Shown here piece after piece: positions 29,128 through 36,778 of a stretch of DNA of 64,000 nucleotides. Source of the DNA: Bacteroidales bacterium. Lineage in GTDB: Bacteria > Bacteroidota > Bacteroidia > Bacteroidales > BM520. The first letter of the stretch is position 1. The number at the start of each line of letters is the position of its first letter. Made by a program: the position numbers and the translations under genes. The stretch spans positions 40,349-104,348 of the forward strand of contig JAISNV010000013.1 of NCBI GenBank assembly GCA_031276035.1. Direction: 5' to 3'. The notes beneath the pieces were generated by a model that saw only the letters and a program-made list of their open reading frames with translations, did no database searches and was not told the DNA's origin.

Positions 29128-31113
29128 ATGATAAAATTCTATTTACATATTATCACAATACTAATATTATTATTCTGTTTTTCAATCCTTTTATATTCAC
29201 AAAATACAGAAAATAATATAGATTACACAGAATCATTTATTGAAAATATTTTAGAAAATAATGAAGATACTAATATACTTGAAGACATTGAGCTTTATAA
29301 TTATTCAATAATCAAAATAAACATTGTATCAGACGATTATTTGTTAAACATTCCGTTTCTTTCGGGATTTCAAAAAGAACAATTGATTCTTTACCGAAAA
29401 GAATGGGGCAATATCTTATCAATCGGAGAATTAATACTAATTGACGGTTTCACTAAAGAATCCTACGATTTTTTATCAAAAATTATTGACTTTTCATTAA
29501 AAAATGAAAAAATCAAATATAAATTCGGTGATTATTTCAAACAGGCGGATTATGAAATCATTACAAGAATCGGAAGTACTTACGGAGATAATCTTCCATA
29601 TACAAGCGAAAAAATATCGGAAAAATATTATGGCGGCAGGGAAAAAGTTTTGTACAAATTCTTATATAACCTAGAAGAACAACTGCGCATTGCAATTATA
29701 ATAGAAAAAGATGCAGGTGAAAGATTCATTGATATTACTAATAAAAGTTTTGAACATTTATCGGGATTTATTCAATGGAAGAGCAGAAATTTTACAATTT
29801 CCGCAGGAGATTATTATATTCAATTCGGGCAAGGATTAGGAGTCTGGACAGGACAATCTTTTTTATCAGGAATTGAAACCATTTCTCAAATCAAATATTC
29901 AGGTAAAATAAAAGTCAAAACCTCATCAGACGAAGTGAATTATTTCCGAGGCGGTGCAATATCCTGCAGAATAAAATCTGCTTCAATCTACACATATTTT
30001 TCATCAAAGAAAGTAGATGCGAGTTTAGATTATAATAATGATTTAGAAAAAGATGTTTTCACGTCGTTATCAACATCGGGTTATCATCGAACTGCAAACG
30101 AAATAAATAAAAAGTTCAATTTGCCGGTGATAAATACGGGAATCGGAGCCGGTATAGATATTAAACGATTAAGAATATTTGCGAGTTGTAATTATTCTCA
30201 ATTCAAAAATATATATTATCCTAAAGAAAACATTGAAAATATTTTCAAAGAACGGAATAACAAATATTTAACATATACTTTAGATTTTGTTGCTTGTTTG
30301 CGGAAAAGTGTTATTTACGGCGAAATTGCAATGATGAACAATTTTTCATTAGCGTCAACATTCGGAATAAATTTGCATACAAGTTCATTGACGGAGATAG
30401 ATATAAACTTAAGATATTTATCTCCAAGATATACCAATCTATTCTTCAATAACATATTCAAATCAAAAAACGGCGAATACGCAATCTCAATAAAGCAGAT
30501 AACATATTTAAACAGAATATTCACTCTATACAATCATTTAGATATTTCAAAACCGCTTTGGTTAACAACTAATATCTCTGTATTAAATCCGATAATCAGA
30601 ATATCATCAAAACTGAACATCAACATAACAAAACACACATCAGGAAGTATATTTTACAGATACACAAGTATTTCTTCCAAAGATAATTCGGAAAGAATAA
30701 CATCATTTTACGAAGAAAAAGGGCATAATCTCAGAATACAAATAGAATTGATTCCCTACCCCTTCTTAACATTACGTTCAAGGGCAGAATTCGTAAAAAA
30801 AGAAAACAGCAATGGAATACTTTTATATCAAGATTTATCCTTAAAATTCGATGGAAGATATTCTATAACATACAGGGTTACTTGTTTTGATACAGACGAT
30901 TATGCGTCAAGAATATACAGCTACGAAAATGATGTATTATATGCATTCTCATCACCTATGTATTATGGCAAAGGAGCATCAATGTTTTTATTAATCAATT
31001 ACAAAATAAAAAGGTCGATATCAATATGGGGAAAAGTCGCATTTTTTAAGGTGCTTGACAGAGAAAATGCGGATAGGTTTATATATACACTACAAGTTAT
31101 TTATAAGCCATAG
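29128..31113 (+). CDS. Helix-hairpin-helix (ComEA-like) protein with C-terminal beta-barrel
   Basis: 661 residues. A signal or anchor segment (about 1-25) is followed by an acidic linker and a helix-hairpin-helix region of the ComEA type (about 48-120: NIVSDDYLLNIPFLSGFQKE, then GNILSIGELILIDGFTKESY). The remaining 530 residues are rich in beta strands and look like an outer-membrane barrel (FSAGDYYIQFGQGLGVWTGQ-type segments, terminal LQVIYKP). HHH domains bind DNA non-specifically. Bacteroidota have proteins of this layout, but their role is not established. A link to DNA handling at the surface is inference. Confidence 0.75.
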   Translation: MIKFYLHIITILILLFCFSILLYSQNTENNIDYTESFIENILENNEDTNILEDIELYNYSIIKINIVSDDYLLNIPFLSGFQKEQLILYRKEWGNILSIGELILIDGFTKESYDFLSKIIDFSLKNEKIKYKFGDYFKQADYEIITRIGSTYGDNLPYTSEKISEKYYGGREKVLYKFLYNLEEQLRIAIIIEKDAGERFIDITNKSFEHLSGFIQWKSRNFTISAGDYYIQFGQGLGVWTGQSFLSGIETISQIKYSGKIKVKTSSDEVNYFRGGAISCRIKSASIYTYFSSKKVDASLDYNNDLEKDVFTSLSTSGYHRTANEINKKFNLPVINTGIGAGIDIKRLRIFASCNYSQFKNIYYPKENIENIFKERNNKYLTYTLDFVACLRKSVIYGEIAMMNNFSLASTFGINLHTSSLTEIDINLRYLSPRYTNLFFNNIFKSKNGEYAISIKQITYLNRIFTLYNHLDISKPLWLTTNISVLNPIIRISSKLNINITKHTSGSIFYRYTSISSKDNSERITSFYEEKGHNLRIQIELIPYPFLTLRSRAEFVKKENSNGILLYQDLSLKFDGRYSITYRVTCFDTDDYASRIYSYENDVLYAFSSPMYYGKGASMFLLINYKIKRSISIWGKVAFFKVLDRENADRFIYTLQVIYKP

Positions 31114-31145
31114 ACATAATTACATAATTTACAAAATTTATTATT

Positions 31146-31529
31146 ATGAATAAGATTGACAACATAATAAGAAAAGCAATATCAGCATCTTATAAAGTTC
31201 ATAATACTTTAGGAGCAGGTTTTCTTGAAAAAGTGTATGAAAAAGCTTTATGTATTGAACTTAAAAATATAGAAATGAACGTTGAGCAACAATTTCCCAT
31301 TACAGTTTATTATAAAAGTGAAAAGGTTGGGTTCTATTATGTAGATCAATATATAAATAACATTCCTATTGTCGAGCTGAAAGCCGCTGAAAATTTATGT
31401 CTTGCTCATGAAATACAATTAGTAAATTATTTAGTTGCAACAAATATTGATGATGGGCTACTTATGAATTTCGGACAAAAGTCTGTAGAAGTAAAAAGAA
31501 AATTCAGGACTTACAATAAAAATAGTTGA
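31146..31529 (+). CDS. GxxExxY family protein
   Basis: 127 residues carrying the name-giving motif GFLEKVY (G25, E28, Y31) and IPIVELKAAENL, the [E]xK-type motif that relates the family to PD-(D/E)XK nucleases. No nuclease activity is assured. Such genes are scattered through Bacteroidota genomes, often alone or within other operons, and may be horizontally mobile. It follows the HHH-barrel gene by 32 bp. Confidence 0.88.
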   Translation: MNKIDNIIRKAISASYKVHNTLGAGFLEKVYEKALCIELKNIEMNVEQQFPITVYYKSEKVGFYYVDQYINNIPIVELKAAENLCLAHEIQLVNYLVATNIDDGLLMNFGQKSVEVKRKFRTYNKNS

Positions 31530-31612
31530 CTATCAGGAATAATTTAATTATATCATAATTTATAAAATTGTTAATTTTCTAAATTATGTCACTCCGTCTA
31601 TAAGTATTTAAT

Positions 31613-31620
31613 TATTTTTG
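31613..31620 (+). promoter_or_regulatory. Possible -7 promoter element for the MalY-like gene
   Basis: TATTTTTG matches TAnnTTTG and lies 12 bp before the ATG at 31633, which would give a very short leader. No -33 element was recognised. Confidence 0.35.
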
Positions 31621-31632
31621 CATAAAAATTCT

Positions 31633-32817
31633 ATGCGTTACGATTTTGATGAAATAGTAGACAGACGCGGCACTCATAATGTAAAACATGATCTTGCGGA
31701 GAAAGTCTTCGGTACAAATGAAATAATTCCTATGTGGGTTGCGGATATGGATTTCAAAACTCCGGATTTTATTGTAAAAGCTTTGAAAGAACGTTGCAAG
31801 CATGAGTTTTTCGGATATACTTATGCTTATGAAGGATATACTTCTTCTGTGCTTAACTGGTTGAAAAATCATTATAATCTACCTGCAACGAAAAATGATA
31901 TTCATTTTATTCCAGGAATTGTTGCAGGAATTGCTTTTTGCATACAAGCTTTTACAAAAGAAAATGATAAAATATTAATCTTAACACCTGTTTATCCTCC
32001 ATTTATCAATTTGCCGGAAAGAAATAACCGACAAGTAGTTTGTTCAAAGTTGAAAACAGAAAACAGTAGATTTTCCATTGATTTCAGTGATTTTTTTGAA
32101 AAAATCAAAGGTTGCAAAATGATGATTCTTTCCAATCCGCATAATCCGGGCGGAACTGTTTGGTCTAAGGAAGAGCTTCAACGAATAGCACGTATATGTC
32201 ACAAAAACAATGTTGTTGTAATTTCAGATGAAATACATGCCGATTTAATCTTACCCGGCCATAAGCATCACTCATTTGCTTCTGTATCTGAAGATGCAAA
32301 AGAATGTTCCATAACTTTTATTGCACCGAGTAAAACGTTTAATATTGCCGGATTATCAAGTTCAATAAGCTGCATTTTCAATAACAACATCAAAGAAAAA
32401 TACTACGGATATTTAAATCGTAATGAGATAGCCAACGGTAATATTTTTGCATTTACCGCGTGCGAAGCAGCATTTAATTACGGTGATAATTGGTTGCTTC
32501 AACTTAGTTCATATCTTGAGAAGAATGTAGAATACCTCAGAAATTTCTTTGAAAATCATTTACCGATGCTCAAAATTATTATCCCTGAAGCGTCTTATCT
32601 TATATGGATAGATTTTAATGCTCTTGGGATGAACCATGAGGAATTAAAGGATTTTCTCGTAAAAAAAGCTAAACTCGGACTAAACAGCGGTACTGAATTT
32701 GGCGACGGTTATGAAGGATTTATGAGAATGAATATCGGTTGTCCCAGATCAATTCTCATTACTGCATTAGATAATTTAAAATCATCAATTAAAAGTTTAG
32801 GCAAATTAAATGAATAA
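31633..32817 (+). CDS. MalY/PatB family PLP-dependent C-S beta-lyase
   Basis: 394 residues. The family opening MRYDFDEIVDRRGTHNVK fixes the ATG at 31633; a TTG five codons upstream lies in the promoter element. Fold-type I aminotransferase motifs follow: PMWVADMDFKTP, SNPHNPGGTVWS, ISDEIHADL and SKTFNIAGL, with K234 as the PLP lysine. The family cleaves cystathionine or cysteine conjugates to thiol, pyruvate and ammonia. Its 3' end overlaps the M23 peptidase gene by 8 bp. Confidence 0.93.
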   Translation: MRYDFDEIVDRRGTHNVKHDLAEKVFGTNEIIPMWVADMDFKTPDFIVKALKERCKHEFFGYTYAYEGYTSSVLNWLKNHYNLPATKNDIHFIPGIVAGIAFCIQAFTKENDKILILTPVYPPFINLPERNNRQVVCSKLKTENSRFSIDFSDFFEKIKGCKMMILSNPHNPGGTVWSKEELQRIARICHKNNVVVISDEIHADLILPGHKHHSFASVSEDAKECSITFIAPSKTFNIAGLSSSISCIFNNNIKEKYYGYLNRNEIANGNIFAFTACEAAFNYGDNWLLQLSSYLEKNVEYLRNFFENHLPMLKIIIPEASYLIWIDFNALGMNHEELKDFLVKKAKLGLNSGTEFGDGYEGFMRMNIGCPRSILITALDNLKSSIKSLGKLNE

Positions 32818-34054
32818 AATCAAAATAATAAAGATAATAAGTGTAATTATTGTTCTATTTTTTATCATTCTTACAATAACGTCTATTTCAAAATGTTCAA
32901 GAAAAAAATCAGCAGATTCTCACGAAGGAGAAATCGGGTATGTTGAAGAACAACCGACCATGCTTTATGGAATTTGTGTTGATAATTATGATATCTCCGA
33001 AAATACAATAAAGAAGGATGAAGTTTTATCAACAATATTGAGACAATACAGCGTTTCTCCGGGAATTATCCATCAATTAGAGAATGTTTCAAAAGACACA
33101 TACAATGTAAGAAAATTGAAAAGCGGCGCAACATACAGAATTTTGCAAACAAAAGATTCGGTTCCCCAAGCGCATTATTTCATTTATGATATTTCGCCGA
33201 TTGAATATTGCGTTTATTCTTTAAATGACAGTATTTATTCTTATTTGGGTGCATTACCGACTGATACTATATTTAAAAACATCTCAGGTGAAATTAATTC
33301 TTCTCTCTGGAATGCAATGATAGATATAGGAGCCGCCCCGGTTTTAGCAATTAAATTATCTGATATATATGCCTGGACAATAGATTTCTTCGGAATTCAG
33401 AGTGGAGATAAATTCGAAATGATTTATGAAGAAATTTATGTAGGCGACGACCGGGTTGATTACGGCAGAATATTAGCATGTAATTTCATTCATGCCAATC
33501 AAAGCAATAAAGCATACTATTTTGTTATTGACGGAAAAGGTGATTATTTTGATGATAACGGCAAAAGTTTGAGACGGCAATTTTTAAAAGCGCCATTGAG
33601 TTACAGCAGGATAAGTTCAGGATTTTCTTATGCACGAAAACATCCTATAACAAAACAAGTTAGACCTCATTTAGGTGTCGATTATGCTGCCCCTGCGGGG
33701 ACGGCTGTTCAATCTATAGGCGATGGAACCGTTATTGCAAAAGGCTGGGACAATAAAGGCGGCGGTAATTATGTTAAAATCAAGCACAATAGCGTTTACA
33801 CCACAGTATATATGCATTTAAAATCATTCGGAAAAGATATTTCTGTCGGAAACAGAGTCAGGCAAGGACAAGTAATTGGTTATGTAGGCAGTACTGGAAT
33901 GTCAACCGGTCCTCATCTTGACTTTAGAGTTTACAAAAACGGCGCTGCGATTAATCCGCTAAAAATGGAATCGCCGCCAGTAGAGCCGGTACCGACCGAA
34001 ATGATGGATGAGTTTTTTAAATTGGTGAAAAATTTTGAGGAAATTCTCAGATAA
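32810..34054 (+). CDS. M23 family metallopeptidase with HLD variant motif
   Basis: 414 residues. An N-terminal membrane helix (about 5-27) precedes a LysM/OapA-like region (LKSGATYRILQT) and a C-terminal LytM domain that binds zinc and cleaves peptidoglycan cross-bridges. The first zinc motif is intact: H287 and D291 in HLGVDYAAPAG. In the usual HxH motif the second His is Asp here (H369-L370-D371, GPHLDFRV). I recall HLD variants from this phylum, but whether this one is active is unknown. The protein probably faces the periplasm. Confidence 0.9.
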   Translation: MNKIKIIKIISVIIVLFFIILTITSISKCSRKKSADSHEGEIGYVEEQPTMLYGICVDNYDISENTIKKDEVLSTILRQYSVSPGIIHQLENVSKDTYNVRKLKSGATYRILQTKDSVPQAHYFIYDISPIEYCVYSLNDSIYSYLGALPTDTIFKNISGEINSSLWNAMIDIGAAPVLAIKLSDIYAWTIDFFGIQSGDKFEMIYEEIYVGDDRVDYGRILACNFIHANQSNKAYYFVIDGKGDYFDDNGKSLRRQFLKAPLSYSRISSGFSYARKHPITKQVRPHLGVDYAAPAGTAVQSIGDGTVIAKGWDNKGGGNYVKIKHNSVYTTVYMHLKSFGKDISVGNRVRQGQVIGYVGSTGMSTGPHLDFRVYKNGAAINPLKMESPPVEPVPTEMMDEFFKLVKNFEEILR

Positions 34055-34079
34055 TAATTTAAATATTAAGAACCAAGAA

Positions 34080-34107
34080 TTTTACTTTAATTTCAAATAA
34101 AGTAAAA
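34080..34107. terminator. AT-rich hairpin between convergent genes
   Basis: The 10-bp arms TTTTACTTTA (34080-34089) and TAAAGTAAAA (34098-34107) enclose an 8-nt loop between the stops of the M23 gene and gldB. The stem is AT-rich, so it is only a possible terminator. Confidence 0.4.
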
Positions 34108-34132
34108 AAATATGATGAACTTAATTTACAAA

Positions 34133-35122
34133 TTATTTTGGCCTATATCCTGATTTATTAAGAATTGCCTCACTATCAACAGTTATCATCAACTCTTTTA
34201 AGTCTAAACTATTATTCTTTGTATAAGAATGAACTATTTGCCACCCTATCCATTTACAAACAGAGCCCGGCGAATCCTGAGTAAAGAAAGAAGTATACGG
34301 CGCATCATCAATCAATTTTCTCATAACCCTTAAATCGTTAGTAAATAAAGTATTATCGGAAATCAAATATTTCCAAACGTCTTCTTCGTTTTTTTCGCAC
34401 CATTTCAGTTGTGCATAAGTAAACCCTGTAATAATAGTATCGTGCGTATCCGGTAAACTTCTTTTAATAAACTCCCAATTTTTTCCGTGATATATCATTA
34501 AATCAATCAAGCGAGTATAAGCATCGTTCGAAAAATTATAGTATTTGGCAATTTGCTCAAGACAATCGCGAACAATATAATCCCTATTCATTCTTCTAAT
34601 TATATAATTGGGAATACCTAAAGCATAATAGTTTTCATTTTCGCCAAGATACATATCAATAGCAATAAATAAATCCCTACCGTTATAAAACACAGGCAAA
34701 TCCAGATCAAAACCTGAAATATAAGTATAAATATTTGGAGGAGTAAAATCGGAATAATAATATTTTATATGTTTAAACGCTTTTTCAAAATCCTTTTCAA
34801 TTTGAGAGAAATCTTTAAAGACCTGCATACATTCGTCGTAAATAATTTCCACATTTTTGTCTGTGGCAAATTCATAAATAAGATGTATTCCTGTAGTATC
34901 CGTTTTAAGATCTCCCAAAAAAACTTCATATTTTTCAGACAAAGATATCAACCCTTCATCAAAATCGTCAATAGGAATATTCATTAAATCAACTTCGTAT
35001 CTATTAACCAAATAGCTGTCCAAATCAATTTTCTTTACATCAATCTTGTAATCATTTTTAGTACAAGAAACCATCGATAAAAAAACCAATAAAAAAAGTG
35101 TAAATTTTAGATATACCTTCAT
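34133..35122 (-). CDS. gldB: Gliding-motility lipoprotein GldB-like
   Basis: 329 residues. A lipoprotein signal ends in a lipobox (SMVSC, Cys about 20). The mature part has GldB features: YEVDLMNIPIDDF near the N-terminus, FLGENENYYALGIPNYI-type sequence in the middle, and DAPYTSFFTQDSPGSVCKWIGWQIVHSY near the end, which is the most recognisable segment. GldB is needed for gliding motility and the type IX secretion machinery in flavobacteria; non-gliding Bacteroidota also carry it. It is divergent from porT, beside nadE, a neighbourhood also seen in other genomes of the phylum. Confidence 0.88.
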   Translation of the reverse strand: MKVYLKFTLFLLVFLSMVSCTKNDYKIDVKKIDLDSYLVNRYEVDLMNIPIDDFDEGLISLSEKYEVFLGDLKTDTTGIHLIYEFATDKNVEIIYDECMQVFKDFSQIEKDFEKAFKHIKYYYSDFTPPNIYTYISGFDLDLPVFYNGRDLFIAIDMYLGENENYYALGIPNYIIRRMNRDYIVRDCLEQIAKYYNFSNDAYTRLIDLMIYHGKNWEFIKRSLPDTHDTIITGFTYAQLKWCEKNEEDVWKYLISDNTLFTNDLRVMRKLIDDAPYTSFFTQDSPGSVCKWIGWQIVHSYTKNNSLDLKELMITVDSEAILNKSGYRPK

Positions 35123-35173
35123 TTTTTTAAATATTAATCGACAAAAATATTTATTTTTCTTAAATAAAAACTA

Positions 35174-35181
35174 TATCTTTG
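35174..35181 (+). promoter_or_regulatory. -7 promoter element for porT
   Basis: TATCTTTG matches TAnnTTTG, 31 bp before the porT start in the gap between the divergent gldB and porT genes. The -33 region is unclear. Confidence 0.5.
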
Positions 35182-35212
35182 TAACTTAAATTTATGAGAT
35201 ATTATTGTATCT

Positions 35213-35953
35213 ATGAATAAACTTAGACATCAATTTGTTTTATTTTTATTATGCCTTCTTCTATTTTCAAGTAGCTTAAAGGCCTCTGCGCAAAAACCTG
35301 AAAGCAAGTTATTTAGGGTTGGGATAAAATTAACGCCGAATTATTCATGGGTAAAATATAAAACTCAAGATTATATTGCTAATTCTCAAAGTCCGGGAAT
35401 TGCATTCGGTTTCATCAGCGATTATTTAATTAGTGATGATTTCATGGTAAAAACAGGTTTTGACTTTTATACTTTGAAACTTGACTATACTATGCCGTAC
35501 AGTATGACGGTCGATGAATCATATCAGATAAATTATACGGGAAGTTTACATCGCAAAGCAAAGTTGAATTACTTTGAAATTCCTATTACCCTGAAATACT
35601 TAGTTGTAAATTCTAATAAATTCAGCGTTAATGCACAATTAGGATTAAAATTCGGGTTTAATTTTAGATCGAAGGCCGATGAGGATTTTACTTATGTGGA
35701 TTTAGACATGAAGCATCAGACTTTCAGCAGAAGCGGAGTAAATATAAATGAAGAAATTGCAGGTTTTAAAATGGCTTTGGTTGTAGGCGGAGGAGTGGAA
35801 TATAATATTTATAAAAATGTAGTTATATTTTGTTCACTATTGGTAAATCCCGGAATAACCAACATAATGTCGGGTTTTAATACTACAAATACAAATATCT
35901 TAAATAAAGCTACCGCAAACAGTATAGAGTTATCAATAGGTTTTATTATATAA
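35213..35953 (+). CDS. porT: PorT-like outer-membrane barrel protein
   Basis: 246 residues with a signal peptide (about 1-26, LKASAQ). The mature protein begins with LFRVGIKLTPNYSWVKY and continues as alternating strands (LNYFEIPITLKYLV; VNAQLGLKFGFNF; MALVVGGGVEYNIYKNVVIF), ending NSIELSIGFII. This is the outer-membrane beta-barrel PorT/SprT pattern; PorT is a T9SS component in Porphyromonas. Placement between gldB and nadE supports this, but related paralogous barrels make it less than certain. nadE begins 15 bp downstream. Confidence 0.75.
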   Translation: MNKLRHQFVLFLLCLLLFSSSLKASAQKPESKLFRVGIKLTPNYSWVKYKTQDYIANSQSPGIAFGFISDYLISDDFMVKTGFDFYTLKLDYTMPYSMTVDESYQINYTGSLHRKAKLNYFEIPITLKYLVVNSNKFSVNAQLGLKFGFNFRSKADEDFTYVDLDMKHQTFSRSGVNINEEIAGFKMALVVGGGVEYNIYKNVVIFCSLLVNPGITNIMSGFNTTNTNILNKATANSIELSIGFII

Positions 35954-35968
35954 TTTCTTATAACAAAG

Positions 35969-36778
35969 ATGAAAAAAATTAAAGATCATATAGTACTTTC
36001 AATTAAAAAGTTTTTTGAAGACAGTAATTTTAAGAAAGCTATTATAGGATTATCAGGAGGTTTGGATTCCGCCGTTGTTTTTGCATTAGCTGTTGACGCT
36101 TTAGGAAAAGAAAATGTTCTTCCGGTTTTATTGCCGTCAATGTTTTCTACTCAACACTCTATTGATGATTCTATTGAGATGACTAAAAATCTGGATACTT
36201 CGTACGAAATTATAAATATCACCAATGTTTATGATACCATTTTGGAAACACTTTCGCCAATATTTAAAAATGCGGAGTTTGATGTAACGGAAGAAAACAT
36301 TCAAGCTAGAATAAGAGGATTACTTTTAATGGCTATTGCAAACAAACAAGGACGATTACTACTGAATACCACAAACAAAAGTGAATTTTTGGTAGGTTAC
36401 GGCACTTTATACGGAGACTTATGCGGCAGTATTGCCGTTATCGGCAATTTATATAAAACTCAGGTTTATGAACTTGCAAATTTTATTAATTCCGGAAAAG
36501 AAATAATTCCAAAAAATATTATTATAAAAACTCCTTCGGCGGAGTTAAGACCAAATCAAAAAGACACAGATTCGCTACCTGATTATTACATTTTAGACCC
36601 GCTTTTAAAAGCATATTGTGATGAAAAGAAAAGTTACGACACACTTATAAAAGAAGGTTTTGATAAAAATCTTGTAAATAAAGTCATATCCTTGATTGAG
36701 CGTAATAAGTTCAAAGAACTTCAAACTCCACCTAAAATTTCTTTAAATTCATTTATTATCAATAAAATATATTCATAA
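35969..36778 (+). CDS. nadE: NAD+ synthase, ammonia-dependent type
   Basis: 269 residues. NadE adenylates and amidates nicotinic acid adenine dinucleotide to NAD+. The PP-loop SGGLDSA is at residues 29-35. Further family motifs are NTTNKSEFLVGYGTLYGD, the KTPSAELRPNQKDTD segment and the DYYILDPLL motif. There is no N-terminal glutaminase domain, so ammonia is the expected nitrogen donor. The stop overlaps the ATG of the carboxypeptidase gene by one base. Confidence 0.95.
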   Translation: MKKIKDHIVLSIKKFFEDSNFKKAIIGLSGGLDSAVVFALAVDALGKENVLPVLLPSMFSTQHSIDDSIEMTKNLDTSYEIINITNVYDTILETLSPIFKNAEFDVTEENIQARIRGLLLMAIANKQGRLLLNTTNKSEFLVGYGTLYGDLCGSIAVIGNLYKTQVYELANFINSGKEIIPKNIIIKTPSAELRPNQKDTDSLPDYYILDPLLKAYCDEKKSYDTLIKEGFDKNLVNKVISLIERNKFKELQTPPKISLNSFIINKIYS

